From DAOMFB01 sp963721385 (GTDB lineage: Bacteria > Acidobacteriota > Thermoanaerobaculia > UBA5066), in assembly GCA_963721385.1 (NCBI GenBank), contig CAVRJB010000013.1, forward strand, positions 62,001-126,000: 64,000 nt of DNA. Reading direction: 5' to 3'. This document shows, piece by piece, positions 22,203-31,260 of this stretch (position 1 is its first letter; each line of letters opens with the position of its first letter). The notes beneath the pieces were generated by a model, which worked only from the letters and a program-made list of their open reading frames with translations, did no database searches and had not been told where the DNA came from. A program made the position numbers and the translations under genes.

Positions 22203-23203
22203 AGGCGTTCGAACGGATCCAGCCCGCGGACTGGAACGACGCCGTCGCGGCCCTCGAAGCCGCACGGAAAGCGGGCGTTCCCGCCGAGAGCAAGGGGGCG
22301 GGCACCGATCTCGTCGACCGACTGAAGGAGCGCGTCGCGGCGCCGGACCGCGTCGTCGACCTCCGGCGCCTCGCCGCCCACCGGACGATCACCCGGCCGG
22401 CGGGGAAGGTCTCGATCGGCGCCCTCGTCACGCTGACCGAGATCGCCGAGGCTCTCCGCGCCGACTTCCCCGCGCTCGCCGACGCCTGCGAAGGCGCCGC
22501 GACGCCCCAGATCCGGAACACCGCAACCCTGGCCGGGAACCTCTGCCAGCGCCCGCGCTGCTGGTACTTCCGCTCTGCCGACTTCGCCTGCCTGAAGAAA
22601 GGCGGGTCGGAGTGCTTCGCCCAGAAGGGCGAGAACACCTTCCACGCCGTCTTCGGGAACGGCACGTGCGCCATCGTCCACCCCTCGGCCGCGGGCGTCG
22701 CCCTGATGGCGTACGGCGCGACCGTCGAGACGGTCTCCCCCTCGGGTCCGCGCTCGATTCCGATCGAGGCCTTCTTCGTCCGACCCGAGACCGACATCCT
22801 GGCCGAGAACGCCCTTCGCCCGGCGGAGCTGATCGTGGAGGTTTCCGTCCCGAAGGGCACCGTCCGCTCGGCCTATCGCAAGGTGAAGCAGAAGCAGACG
22901 TTCGACTGGCCGCTCGGCGACGCGGCCGTGGCGTACCGGGAGGACGGCGGCGTCGCGCGCGACGTCCGGATCGTCCTCGGCTCCGCCGCGCCGGTCCCGT
23001 TCCGCGCGAAGAAGGCGGAGGCCGCCGTGGAAGGCCGGAAGGTCGACGCCGCCGTCGCGCTCGCCGCGGGCCTTGCCGCGGTCGAGGGCGCGACTCCCCT
23101 CGCGCTGAACGGCTACAAGCTCTCCATCCTCTCCGCGGCCGTTCGCCGCGCGCTCCTCGGCGCGGCCGGGCTGCCCGACGGAACCGGAAAGGCGGACGCA
23201 TGA
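22199..23203 (+). CDS. Aldehyde oxidoreductase FAD subunit with 4Fe-4S insertion (PaoB-like)
   Basis: This 334-residue FAD-binding subunit belongs to the CO dehydrogenase/xanthine oxidase medium-chain family. TPQIRNTATLAGNLCQ is the FAD motif. It is followed by an extra cysteine-bearing loop (C116, C121, C131, C139; CQRPRCWYFRSADFAC) as in E. coli PaoB, where such a loop holds a 4Fe-4S cluster. The C-terminal CO_deh_flav_C domain is present. GTG 22199 overlaps the Moco gene stop by three bases. A continuous long frame with the Moco N-terminus is accidental. Confidence 0.88.
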   Translation: MKAFERIQPADWNDAVAALEAARKAGVPAESKGAGTDLVDRLKERVAAPDRVVDLRRLAAHRTITRPAGKVSIGALVTLTEIAEALRADFPALADACEGAATPQIRNTATLAGNLCQRPRCWYFRSADFACLKKGGSECFAQKGENTFHAVFGNGTCAIVHPSAAGVALMAYGATVETVSPSGPRSIPIEAFFVRPETDILAENALRPAELIVEVSVPKGTVRSAYRKVKQKQTFDWPLGDAAVAYREDGGVARDVRIVLGSAAPVPFRAKKAEAAVEGRKVDAAVALAAGLAAVEGATPLALNGYKLSILSAAVRRALLGAAGLPDGTGKADA

Positions 23204-23451
23204 GCGATCCCCTGATTCCCCTCCCCGGCGGCTCCCGGGACGCGGTCGACGACCCCGCGGGCCGCTGCCGGCATCTCCGGACGAAGATGATGTTCGTCGT
23301 GAACGACTGGGAGGAGCGCGCGAGCGAGTACCCCTCGAGCACCGCCTCCTACTGGTGCCTGAAGACGATGGGCCCTGCGGGTCCCGACGACGGCGTCGCC
23401 GACCTCGCGGGCTGCCGGTCCGGACGCGGCTGCTTCCGGGCGCAGGACTGA
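23200..23451 (+). CDS. Small four-cysteine protein in the aldehyde oxidoreductase operon
   Basis: This is an 83-residue protein that I do not recognise. Cysteines lie at 23, 53, 72 and 78, with His25 next to the first (RCRHLRTK), followed by ASYWCLKTMG and GCRSGRGCF. The spacing could bind a metal or Fe-S cluster, or form disulfides. There is no signal peptide or TM helix. Its ATG overlaps the FAD-subunit stop (ATGA), so it is almost surely translated with the enzyme. It sits exactly between structural and cofactor-maturation genes, suggesting an assembly factor or an extra electron carrier. That role is inference. Confidence 0.7.
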   Translation: MSDPLIPLPGGSRDAVDDPAGRCRHLRTKMMFVVNDWEERASEYPSSTASYWCLKTMGPAGPDDGVADLAGCRSGRGCFRAQD

Positions 23452-23481
23452 GCACGGGGGAACCGGGAAGGAACGCACCGG

Positions 23482-24114
23482 ATGTTCGTCTCGGCCATCC
23501 TCCTCGCGGCCGGTGCCTCCGTACGGTTCGGTTCGCCGAAACTTCTCGCCGAAGTGGACGGCGAGCCGATTCTGAGGAGAGTCACGAAGACCTTCTGCCT
23601 CGGAGGGATGGACGAGGTTCTCGTCGTGCTCCCTTCGAGTGAAGGCGACGGCCTGCAGAGTTCTCTTCGAAGGTCGATCGAAGACCTCACGGGAGCGGTT
23701 CGATGCGTCGAGAACCCGGGGTGGCGGGACGGGATGTTCACCTCGGTGAAGGCCGGGCTGCGTGCGCTGGACGGCCGCACGACGCACGTCGCCGTCTCCC
23801 CCGCCGATCTTCCCTATCTGAGAGAAGAACCCCTTCGAAGGATGATGCATGCCGCGGCTTCGCTCGACGAGCGCTCGCTTCTCGTGCCGACGCACGCCGG
23901 ACGCCGCGGACATCCGCTCGTCTTCGCGGCCTCGCTCGTCCCGCGGATCATCTCGTGGCCCGACGAGCGGCGTCTGTCTTCACTATTCGAAGAATCCGAT
24001 CTTTCGGTCCTCGACGTCGAAGGATTCGATGACGGAATCCTGCGAGACGTCGACCGTCCCGAGGATCTCTCCGTATTTCACCTTCAAGAAAAGGCGCCCG
24101 ACGTCCTGAGATGA
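23482..24114 (+). CDS. MocA-like molybdenum cofactor nucleotidyltransferase
   Basis: This 210-residue GT-A fold nucleotidyltransferase carries LLAAGASVRFGSPKLLAEVDG, the nucleotide-binding signature of MobA/MocA enzymes, and later AVSPADLPYL with the metal-binding aspartate. In this operon it most likely adds CMP to molybdopterin to give the dinucleotide cofactor used by xanthine-oxidase-family enzymes. The preference for CTP over GTP is inferred from context. A GGGAAGGA sequence precedes the ATG. The last four bases overlap the XdhC gene. Confidence 0.8.
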   Translation: MFVSAILLAAGASVRFGSPKLLAEVDGEPILRRVTKTFCLGGMDEVLVVLPSSEGDGLQSSLRRSIEDLTGAVRCVENPGWRDGMFTSVKAGLRALDGRTTHVAVSPADLPYLREEPLRRMMHAAASLDERSLLVPTHAGRRGHPLVFAASLVPRIISWPDERRLSSLFEESDLSVLDVEGFDDGILRDVDRPEDLSVFHLQEKAPDVLR

Positions 24115-24899
24115 GCCTGGATATCTTCCGCGACCTCCCACGCCTGATCGAGTCCCACGACCGCCTGGCGATGGCCACGGTCGTCTCGGCCGTCGGCTCC
24201 ACGCCGCGCGACGCCGCCGCGCGGATGCTCGTCCTGCCCGACGGCACGACGCAGGGGACGATCGGCGGCGGGAAGTTCGAGTCCCTCGTCATCGCCGACG
24301 CGCAGCGTCTCCTCGCGTCGCACGGCCTCCCGTTCACCAAGGAATACGCGTTCGTGCCGGAGGGCGAGAGTTCCTTTGGCGCCGTCTGCGGCGGGTCGGC
24401 GACGGTGATGCTCGAGATCGTGGAGCGCTCGCCGCGCCTTCTCGTCATCGGCGCGGGGCACTGCGGGCGGGCGCTCGCACGCGCCGCGGCCTTCAGCGGA
24501 TACGAGGTCACCGTCGCCGACGAGCGCGACGAGCAACTCGATCCCGCCTCGTTTCCGCCCGAAGCCCGTCTCGTCCACGTGAAGGACGACTACTCGGATC
24601 TACCGCTCCCGGATTCGAAGGACTTCGTGGCGATCGTCTCGCGAGGGCACGTGACGGACGGCCTCGCGTTTCGCCGCCTCCGCCATTCCCCCGTCGCCTA
24701 TCTCGGAATGATCGGCAGCAAGGCCAAGCGAAAGGCCCTCTTCGACGAGCTCCGTCGCGAGGGGTTCACCGACGAGGAGTTGTCCCGGGCGCACAACCCG
24801 ATCGGTCTCCCGATCGGCGCCGAGTCGCCCGAGGAAATCGCCATCTCCGTCGTGGCCGAGCTGATCCAGGTCAGGCGCGCGCGGGGACTTCCGCGTTGA
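24111..24899 (+). CDS. XdhC/CoxI family molybdoenzyme maturation factor
   Basis: XdhC-type proteins bind the molybdenum cofactor, help its sulfuration and insert it into the apoenzyme. The 262-residue protein has the N-terminal XdhC_CoxI domain (STPRDAAARMLVLPDG, TIGGGKFE) and a C-terminal Rossmann-like domain with LLVIGAGHCGRALARAA and YLGMIGSKAKRKALF. It is the counterpart of E. coli PaoD. The ATG overlaps the MocA-like stop. The 3' end overlaps the convergent ilvE stop by 29 bases. Confidence 0.88.
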   Translation: MSLDIFRDLPRLIESHDRLAMATVVSAVGSTPRDAAARMLVLPDGTTQGTIGGGKFESLVIADAQRLLASHGLPFTKEYAFVPEGESSFGAVCGGSATVMLEIVERSPRLLVIGAGHCGRALARAAAFSGYEVTVADERDEQLDPASFPPEARLVHVKDDYSDLPLPDSKDFVAIVSRGHVTDGLAFRRLRHSPVAYLGMIGSKAKRKALFDELRREGFTDEELSRAHNPIGLPIGAESPEEIAISVVAELIQVRRARGLPR

Positions 24900-25815
24900 C
24901 CGGCGTCAGCCAGCCGTAGCGGTCGGGGACCTTTCCCTCGACGATGTCGAAGAAGGCCTTCTGGAGCTTCTCGGTCATCGGACCGCGCTTGCCGGCGCCC
25001 ACGGGAATCCGGTCCACCGATCGGATGGGAGTGATCTCGGCCGCCGTGCCGGTGAAGAACATCTCGTCGGCGGCGTAGATCATCTCGCGCGGAATCGTCT
25101 GCTCCTCCATCTGGAAGCCGAGCTCGCGGGCGAGCTGGATGACGGAGAGCCGCGTGATGCCCGGCAGAGTCGAGGCTGAGAGGGGCGGCGTGTAGAGGCG
25201 CCCTTTCCAGACGAGGAAGAGATTCTCGCCCGACCCCTCCGAGATCCGCCCGTTGTGGTCGAGCGCGATCCCCTCGTGATAGCCGTTCGTGATGGCCTCC
25301 ATCTTGATGAGCTGGCTGTTGGCGTAGTTCGCCGTCGCCTTCGCCATCGCCGGCATCGTGTTCGGGGCGATCCGCATCCAGGACGAGCAGCAGGCGTCGA
25401 CGCCGCTCTCGAGCGCCTCCGCGCCGAGGTACTTTCCCCACTCGTAGCAGCCGATGATGACGTCGACCGGGTTCGGGAACGGGTTGACCCCGAGCGAGCC
25501 GAAGCCCCGGTAGACGAGCGGGCGGATGTAGCAGGCCTCGAAGCCGTTCGCGCGGATCGTCTCGAGGGTGGCCTCCCTCAGCTCGTGGATCGTGTACGGG
25601 ATCTTCATCCGGTAGATCTTGGCCGACCAGAGGAGCCGGTCGAGGTGCTCCTCGAGCCGGAAGACGGCGGGGCCCCGCGCCGTCTTGTAGCAGCGCTCAC
25701 CCTCGAAGACGCCCGAGCCGTAGTGCAGGGCATGCGTGAAGACGTGGACCTTGGCGTCGGCGAATTCGACGAGCCGGCCGTTCATCCAGATCTTCTTGAC
25801 GTTCTCGAAGGCCAT
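24871..25815 (-). CDS. ilvE: Branched-chain amino acid aminotransferase
   Basis: IlvE is a PLP enzyme that transfers amino groups between Val/Leu/Ile and 2-oxoglutarate. The 314-residue fold-type IV protein has HALHYGSGVFEGERCY at the start, YIRPLVYRG, the PLP-lysine region MAKATANYANSQLIK, ISEGSGENLFLVW and TGTAAEITPIRSVD. The length and motifs match class I IlvE. The ATG at 25815 has GGAGG upstream. It lies between XdhC (convergent) and rsmE. Confidence 0.92.
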   Translation of the reverse strand: MAFENVKKIWMNGRLVEFADAKVHVFTHALHYGSGVFEGERCYKTARGPAVFRLEEHLDRLLWSAKIYRMKIPYTIHELREATLETIRANGFEACYIRPLVYRGFGSLGVNPFPNPVDVIIGCYEWGKYLGAEALESGVDACCSSWMRIAPNTMPAMAKATANYANSQLIKMEAITNGYHEGIALDHNGRISEGSGENLFLVWKGRLYTPPLSASTLPGITRLSVIQLARELGFQMEEQTIPREMIYAADEMFFTGTAAEITPIRSVDRIPVGAGKRGPMTEKLQKAFFDIVEGKVPDRYGWLTPVNAEVPARA

Positions 25816-25881
25816 GCGTTCCTCCGTTCCCGGTGACCGCGGAATCGTATCCGAAAAATTCCGGACGAGGACGTCGGTAAT

Positions 25882-26647
25882 TCAGCCGCCGTCGACCAAG
25901 CGCGCGAGGCTCGCAACCACGGCCGTTTCGAGCCGGAGGATTCGGGGGCCCAGGGAGAGAAAGACCGGGGATCTTTCTGCGAATGAGGAGATCTCGGTTG
26001 GAGCGAACCCGCCCTCCGGGCCAATAGCGACGACCAGGTCTCCCTGCGAGGCCGGGCGCGCCGCCGTGCTGCCAGATGGATCCAGGACGAAGAACGCCTC
26101 GCGCCCTCTCACCCTTTTCAGAAACTCTCCGGTGCTCTCCGGACCTTCCACGAAGGGCACCAGCGTCCGGTCGCACTGCTTCGTCGCCTCGACCGCGATC
26201 CGGCGCAGGCGGGCCAGGCGGGAGGGCGACGAAAGGGCCGCCACGTGCGCCTTCTGGGAGCGCTCGCACGCGAGGAGGACGAAGCCTGCCGCGCCGCACT
26301 CCGTCCCCTTCTCGACCGCCCATTCGACCCGCGCCGGCTCCGCGCAGGCGAGAGCGACGGTCACGCGCTTCGCCGGCTCGCCGGGGAGAAAAGAAGACGA
26401 AGACGAAGGTGCTTCGAACGAAAGCAGGCCGATCGCCGTCCCGCCCCGGGTCAGCTTCGCGCGCGCCCTGAGGCCCATTCCGTCGAGGGCGACGACCTCG
26501 TCGCCGTCGTGCAGGCGTCTCGAGCGGACGTGAACTCGCTCTTCCTTCGAAAGCAGGATTTCCCGATTCTCTCGGGTCGCCGGCCCGATGCTCCGCGAGA
26601 TCCGGCACGAACACCCGGGGCGGGCGCGCGGAGGCGATCTCAGTCAT
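25882..26647 (-). CDS. rsmE: 16S rRNA m3U1498 methyltransferase RsmE (frameshifted near 26590)
   Basis: RsmE is a SPOUT methyltransferase acting on 16S rRNA U1498. The N-terminal PUA-like part starts MTEIASARPPRVFVPDLAEH, then shifts frame to RENREILLSKEERVHVRSRR and LHDGDEVVALDGMGLR. The trefoil-knot domain includes VEATKQCDRTLVP, VVAIGPEGGFAPTEI and LSLGPRILRLETAVV, diagnostic for RsmE. A shorter start at 26478 would lack the RNA-binding domain. The ATG overlaps the prmA stop, matching the classic prmA-rsmE order. Confidence 0.88.
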
Positions 26648-27479
26648 TCGAAGAAGCCCACGCGGTTCCGAGCCACTCGTTCTCCAGAATTGGACGGACC
26701 AGGCGGAAGTCACTCTTCCGAAGCAGCTCTTCCCATTCCTCGCGTCTCTCCACAAGCTGCCCCGAACAGAGCAGCCGCCCGCCCGGCGCGAGACGAGCCC
26801 GAAGCCCCGGAAGGAGCGGCGCCACTTCCTCGTGGATCATGTTCGCGACGATGACGTCGAAGCGGGCGCCGCCGGCGAGCGCGTCCAGCGGCCCTGCGAA
26901 GACGTCGAGGCGCTCGATGCCGTTCGCCCGGGCCTGCTCGCGCGTCGCGAGCGCCGCGTCGACGTCGAGGTCGAAGGCGACGGCCCGCGCCGCCCCTTCG
27001 AGAAGGGCGACGAAGGCCAGCGTCCCGGTCCCGCAGCCGACATCGAGGACCCGCCGCCCTCGGACCTCCTCGCCGAGGAGGAGGCGCACGGCGAGGCGGG
27101 TCGACTCGTGAGAGCCGGTCCCGAACGCCCGCGCGGCGGGGAGGAAGAGACGACGAATCCCGGCAGGCGCCCGCGTCGCGAGCAGGCCGTCGTGGGGGTC
27201 GAGGAGATAGCGCTCCACGAGCACGGGGCGCCTCAGGGCAGCCGACCGCGCCAGCCAGTCGGCGTCTTCTTCTTCGAACGTGGAAAGGCCGCCGGCGCCG
27301 AGGCGCTCGAGACGCGCGAGCGCTTCTGCGAGATCGGCTTGCTCCACCCACACGAGGACGCGGCCGTCCGCGCCGGACGTGGACGAGAACGGCAGGTCAC
27401 CCATTCCTTCGAAGAGAAGGTCCTCTTCGAACGTCGCCGCGCAGGCGGCCGGCAGCTCGATGCGGACGGCCGGGCTCAC
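26640..27479 (-). CDS. prmA: Ribosomal protein L11 methyltransferase PrmA
   Basis: PrmA trimethylates L11. The 279-residue protein has a weakly conserved N-terminal recognition domain and the PrmA core: RAFGTGSHESTRLAVRLL, SAM motif VLDVGCGTGTLAFVAL, AFDLDVDAA, and the NPPY-like VANMIHEEV. The start is GTG 27479, whose last bases overlap the dnaJ stop; the longer reading upstream lies inside dnaJ and is rejected. GSHEST in place of the usual GTHxTT is a conservative variant. Confidence 0.88.
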   Translation of the reverse strand: MSPAVRIELPAACAATFEEDLLFEGMGDLPFSSTSGADGRVLVWVEQADLAEALARLERLGAGGLSTFEEEDADWLARSAALRRPVLVERYLLDPHDGLLATRAPAGIRRLFLPAARAFGTGSHESTRLAVRLLLGEEVRGRRVLDVGCGTGTLAFVALLEGAARAVAFDLDVDAALATREQARANGIERLDVFAGPLDALAGGARFDVIVANMIHEEVAPLLPGLRARLAPGGRLLCSGQLVERREEWEELLRKSDFRLVRPILENEWLGTAWASSND

Positions 27480-28603
27480 GCGGAAAGGAAGTCCCGAAGC
27501 CGCTCGAAGAAGCCCTTTTCGTCCTTCGTCGGCGCGCCCGAGCCGCCGTCCTCGAAGGCTTCGGCGAGACGCTTCACCGCCTCGCGCTGCTCGGCGTTCA
27601 GCTTCTTCGGCACGCGGACCGTCAGGAGGACGTGCTGGTCGCCGCGCCCCCGGCCGTCCAGCCGCGAGACGCCCTTCCCCTTCAGCGTGAAGATCCGCCC
27701 CGCGGCGGTCCCTGTCGGGATGTCGAAGGTGGCGTCGCCGTCGAGCGTCGGGACGGTGACCGGCCCGCCCAGGACGGCGACATGGAACGGCACCGCCCAC
27801 GCGAGAACCACGTCGACGCCGTCGCGGCGGAAGTGCTCGTGGGGCGCGACCGCAACGACGACGTACAGGTCGCCGGCCCGGCCTCCCGCGCGGCCCCGAT
27901 TTCCCTCCCCCGTCAGGCGGAGGCGCGCGCCGTCGTCGACGCCAGCCGGGACGTTGACGGTCAGCGTCCGCTGCCTCAGGACGCGCCCCTCGCCTCGGCA
28001 CTCCGGGCACGGGTCTTTCACCTTCTCGCCCGCCCCCTCGCACTCCGGGCAGGGGCGCGAGAGAGCGAAGAACCCCTGCCGGACGTGGATCTGGCCCTGC
28101 CCGTGGCACGCGCCGCAGGTGACGGCGCCGCCACCACCGCGGCCTCCCTTTCCCGCGCAGGCCTCGCAGGTCTCCTGGCGGCTGACCGGGATCGAGACCT
28201 CCGCTCCGAAGGCGGCCTTCTCGAAGGTGAGGCGGACGTCGGCGCGAAGATCCTCGCCTTGCCGGCGGCGGCCGCGGACGTTTCCGCCGGCGCCGAATCC
28301 GAAAAAGTCTCCCAGGATGTCGGCGAAGTCGACGAAGTTCGTCGGGTCGAACCCGGCGCCGCCGGGCCCCCCGCGGAACGCTTCGGCCCCGAACCGGTCG
28401 TACCGGGCCCGCTTCTCCGGGTCCGAGAGGACGGCGTACGCCTCGGCCGCGGCCTTGAACCTCTCCTCCGACGGTTTGTCGCCGGGATTGCGGTCGGGGT
28501 GGTACCTCAGCGCCGCCTTCCGGTAGGCGGCCTTGATGGCGTCCACCTCGGCGTCGCGCGCGACGCCGAGAATCTCGTAGTAATCGCCGATCGACGTACT
28601 CAT
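27476..28603 (-). CDS. dnaJ: Chaperone protein DnaJ
   Basis: This is the Hsp40 co-chaperone that stimulates DnaK ATPase. The 375-residue protein has a J domain with the HPD motif (RYHPDRNPGD), a Gly/Phe-rich linker (GGPGGAGF), and four zinc repeats CEACAGKG, CGACHGQG, CPECEGAG and CPECRGEG. Two beta-barrel substrate domains and a short C-terminal dimerisation tail follow. It is complete and in frame. It lies 34 bases after dnaK in the hrcA operon. Confidence 0.96.
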   Translation of the reverse strand: MSTSIGDYYEILGVARDAEVDAIKAAYRKAALRYHPDRNPGDKPSEERFKAAAEAYAVLSDPEKRARYDRFGAEAFRGGPGGAGFDPTNFVDFADILGDFFGFGAGGNVRGRRRQGEDLRADVRLTFEKAAFGAEVSIPVSRQETCEACAGKGGRGGGGAVTCGACHGQGQIHVRQGFFALSRPCPECEGAGEKVKDPCPECRGEGRVLRQRTLTVNVPAGVDDGARLRLTGEGNRGRAGGRAGDLYVVVAVAPHEHFRRDGVDVVLAWAVPFHVAVLGGPVTVPTLDGDATFDIPTGTAAGRIFTLKGKGVSRLDGRGRGDQHVLLTVRVPKKLNAEQREAVKRLAEAFEDGGSGAPTKDEKGFFERLRDFLSA

Positions 28604-28637
28604 GGAGGGGTGGGTCGCGCCCGGACCGTGCCGCGCG

Positions 28638-30491
28638 TCAGGCCGGCTTGTCGGCGGAGTCCGTCGGCGCGCCGCCCTTCTTGTCAGGCTTGTACAGCAT
28701 CGCCTGAGTCAGGATCCGCGAGACGCCCTTCATGTCGATGAGGGCGTCGTCGATCGGCCCCCGGTCCTCGCCCGTCATCACCTCGCGCGCATTCGCGAGC
28801 GTCTTGTCCACGCGCTCGCGCTCGTCGGGCTGCAGGAGGTCTCCGAACTCGCGGAAGATCCGGTCGTTCCCGGCAATCATCCCCTCGAGTTTGTTCTTCA
28901 GCTGGCGCAGCTCCCTTTTCTTCTGGTCGATCGCCTTGTTCGCCGCGGCCTCCTGGATGATCCGGTCGATCTCGTCCGGGGACAGGCCGCCTGCGGGGTT
29001 GATCTGGATCCCCTGCGCCTTGCCGGTCGCCAGGTCGCGCGCGGAGACGTTCACGATGCCGGAGGAGTCGATGGCGAACGTCACCTCGATCTGGGGAACA
29101 CCCTTGGCGGCGGCGGGGATGCCGACGAGCTGGAACTTTCCGAGCGGCTTGTTCTCCTTGGCGATCTCGCGCTCTCCCTGGAGAACACTCACCTCGACCG
29201 TCGTCTGGTTGTCGGCAACCGTCGTGAAGATCTGGGTGTTCTTCGTCGGGATCGTCGAGTTCCGCTCGATGAGCTTGACGAAGATGCCGCCGTGCGTCTC
29301 GATACCGAGCGAGAGCGGCGTGACGTCGAGGAGGACGAGGTCCTTGATCTCGCCGCGCAGGACGCCCGCCTGGATCGCGGCGCCGACGGCGACCACCTCG
29401 TCGGGATTGATCGAGCGGTTCGGCGGCTTACCGAAGATCGACTCGACCATCCGCTGGACGAGCGGCGTCCGGGTCTGGCCGCCCACGAGGATGATCGTGT
29501 CGACCTGGTCGGGCTTCAGGGCCGCGGCTTCGAGCGCGTTCTTGCAGGGGCCCTCGGTCCGCTTCACGAGGTCGGCCACCAGCGACTCGAACGTGTCGCG
29601 CGTCAGGATCTTGTTGATGTGCTTCGGCCCCGAGGCGTCGGAGGCGATGAACGGCAGCGCCACAGTCGTCTCGAGCGCGGTCGAGAGCTCGCACTTCGCC
29701 TTCTCCGCGGCCTCCTTCAGCCGCTGGAGGGCCAGGCGGTCCTGGCGGAGGTCGATTCCCGTCGTCTTCAGAAAGTCGGCGAGCAGCCAGTCCATCACGG
29801 TCCGGTCGAAGTCCTCGCCGCCGAGAAACGTGTCGCCGGAGGTCGAGAGGACCTCGAACATCCCGCTGTCGATCCGGAGGATCGAGATGTCGAACGTGCC
29901 GCCGCCGAGGTCGTAGACGGCGATCGTCTCCTGCTTCTTCTGCTTCTCGAGGCCGTAGGCGAGCGACGCGGCCGTCGGCTCGTTGATGATGCGGAGCACC
30001 TCGAGCCCCGCGATCCGTCCCGCGTCGCGCGTCGCCTGGCGCTGCGAGTCGTCGAAGTAGGCCGGAACGGTGATGATGGCTTCCTTGATCTCCTCGCCGA
30101 GGGCTTCCTCGCAGAACTCCTTGATCTCCCGGAGGATGAATGCCGAGATCTCCTCGGGCGAGTAGTCGTGGTCCCTCACACGGATCTTGATGTCGCCGTT
30201 CGCCGCCTCGATGATCTGGTACGAGAGATGGTCCTTCACGTGGACAACCTCGGCGTCGCTCCACTTCCGGCCGCACAGGCGCTTGACCGCGTAAATCGTC
30301 TGCGTGGGATTCGTGATGGCCTGGCGCTTGGCGATCTGGCCGACGAGCCGCTCCCCGTCCTCCGTGAAGCCGACGATCGAAGGAGTCGTGCGCGCACCCT
30401 CCCGGTTCGACACGACCTGAGGCGAGCCCACCTCGACGACCGCCGCGCAGCAGTTCGTCGTTCCGAGGTCGATTCCAAGCACTTTCGCCAT
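28638..30491 (-). CDS. dnaK: Chaperone protein DnaK (Hsp70)
   Basis: This is a 617-residue Hsp70. The ATPase domain has GIDLGTTNCCAAVVE (phosphate loop 1), IINEPTAASLAYGLEK, VYDLGGGTFDISIL and VGGQTRTPLVQ. The substrate domain follows LLDVTPLSLGIETHGG. The C-terminal lid is present but the usual acidic EEVD-like tail is replaced by DKKGGAPTDSADKPA. GAGGGT lies before the ATG. It sits between grpE and dnaJ. Confidence 0.96.
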   Translation of the reverse strand: MAKVLGIDLGTTNCCAAVVEVGSPQVVSNREGARTTPSIVGFTEDGERLVGQIAKRQAITNPTQTIYAVKRLCGRKWSDAEVVHVKDHLSYQIIEAANGDIKIRVRDHDYSPEEISAFILREIKEFCEEALGEEIKEAIITVPAYFDDSQRQATRDAGRIAGLEVLRIINEPTAASLAYGLEKQKKQETIAVYDLGGGTFDISILRIDSGMFEVLSTSGDTFLGGEDFDRTVMDWLLADFLKTTGIDLRQDRLALQRLKEAAEKAKCELSTALETTVALPFIASDASGPKHINKILTRDTFESLVADLVKRTEGPCKNALEAAALKPDQVDTIILVGGQTRTPLVQRMVESIFGKPPNRSINPDEVVAVGAAIQAGVLRGEIKDLVLLDVTPLSLGIETHGGIFVKLIERNSTIPTKNTQIFTTVADNQTTVEVSVLQGEREIAKENKPLGKFQLVGIPAAAKGVPQIEVTFAIDSSGIVNVSARDLATGKAQGIQINPAGGLSPDEIDRIIQEAAANKAIDQKKRELRQLKNKLEGMIAGNDRIFREFGDLLQPDERERVDKTLANAREVMTGEDRGPIDDALIDMKGVSRILTQAMLYKPDKKGGAPTDSADKPA

Positions 30492-30501
30492 GCCGGTACC
30501 C

Positions 30502-31260
30502 TCAGTTCAGCGCCGGGGCCTGCGGGGAGGCGGTCACCTTGACCTTGGCGGGCCGCAGCAGGCGGTTGTTGAGGAGATAGCCCTTCTGAAGAACGCCAAG
30601 CACGATGCCGGGCGGCGCGCCGCCGGTCTCCTCGCGGAGGACCGCCTCGTGGACGTTCGGGTCGAACGGCAGGCCGAGAGCCGGGACCTCGGCGAGGCCG
30701 TACTTCTTCAGGACGTCTCCCATCTGGCGCGCGATCATCTCGATGCCGACGTGGACGTCGGTCCCCTTCGCTGCGTCCCCGTTCGAGAGGTGCTGGAGCG
30801 CGCGCTCGAAGTTGTCCAGAACGCCCAGGAGGTCCTCGAAGACGTCTGCGAGCGCGAACTTGAAGAAGTCCGACTTTTCCTTCTCGGTGCGTCGCTTCAG
30901 GTTCTCGAAGTCAGCCGTCTTCCGAAGCAGCGCGGACCGCAGCTTCCCCGACTCTTCCTGTTCGGCGAGGAGCCGCTCCTCGAGGTGGGCCACCTGGCCG
31001 GCGAGCTGCGTCAGTCGCGGATCGTCGCCCTCTCCGCCTTCGCTCTCCGCGTACTCGACGGCCTCGGGCGGCGCTGCCCCGGAGTCCCCCGAGACGAGGG
31101 CGTGCGCGGCCTCCTCGGCCTGGTGCCGGCGCTTTTCCTCCACGGCCGCGACCGCGCGCTCGGCTTCCTCGAGGGCCCGGGCAAGGTCGTCCTTGCCGCC
31201 GCTGTCAAGGAAGACGACACCTTCGTCGGACCGGCGCGGGGGCTTGTGCCCCGCGGTCAC
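30502..31260 (-). CDS. grpE: Nucleotide exchange factor GrpE
   Basis: GrpE releases ADP from DnaK. The 252-residue protein is longer than usual owing to about 90 extra N-terminal residues rich in Glu/Ala. The coiled-coil core (LRKTADFENLKRRTEKEKSD) and the beta-wing GLAEVPALGLPFDPNVHEAV are typical. The start is GTG 31260, overlapping the hrcA stop (GTGA). Its stop lies 10 bases before the dnaK start. Confidence 0.93.
   Translation of the reverse strand: MTAGHKPPRRSDEGVVFLDSGGKDDLARALEEAERAVAAVEEKRRHQAEEAAHALVSGDSGAAPPEAVEYAESEGGEGDDPRLTQLAGQVAHLEERLLAEQEESGKLRSALLRKTADFENLKRRTEKEKSDFFKFALADVFEDLLGVLDNFERALQHLSNGDAAKGTDVHVGIEMIARQMGDVLKKYGLAEVPALGLPFDPNVHEAVLREETGGAPPGIVLGVLQKGYLLNNRLLRPAKVKVTASPQAPALN

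Noticed and set aside
19868..23203. Continuous 1111-codon frame joining the Moco N-terminus to the FAD subunit
   Set aside because: The middle third is Arg-rich nonsense while the real Moco sequence runs in another frame; the FAD gene has its own GTG overlapping the Moco stop.
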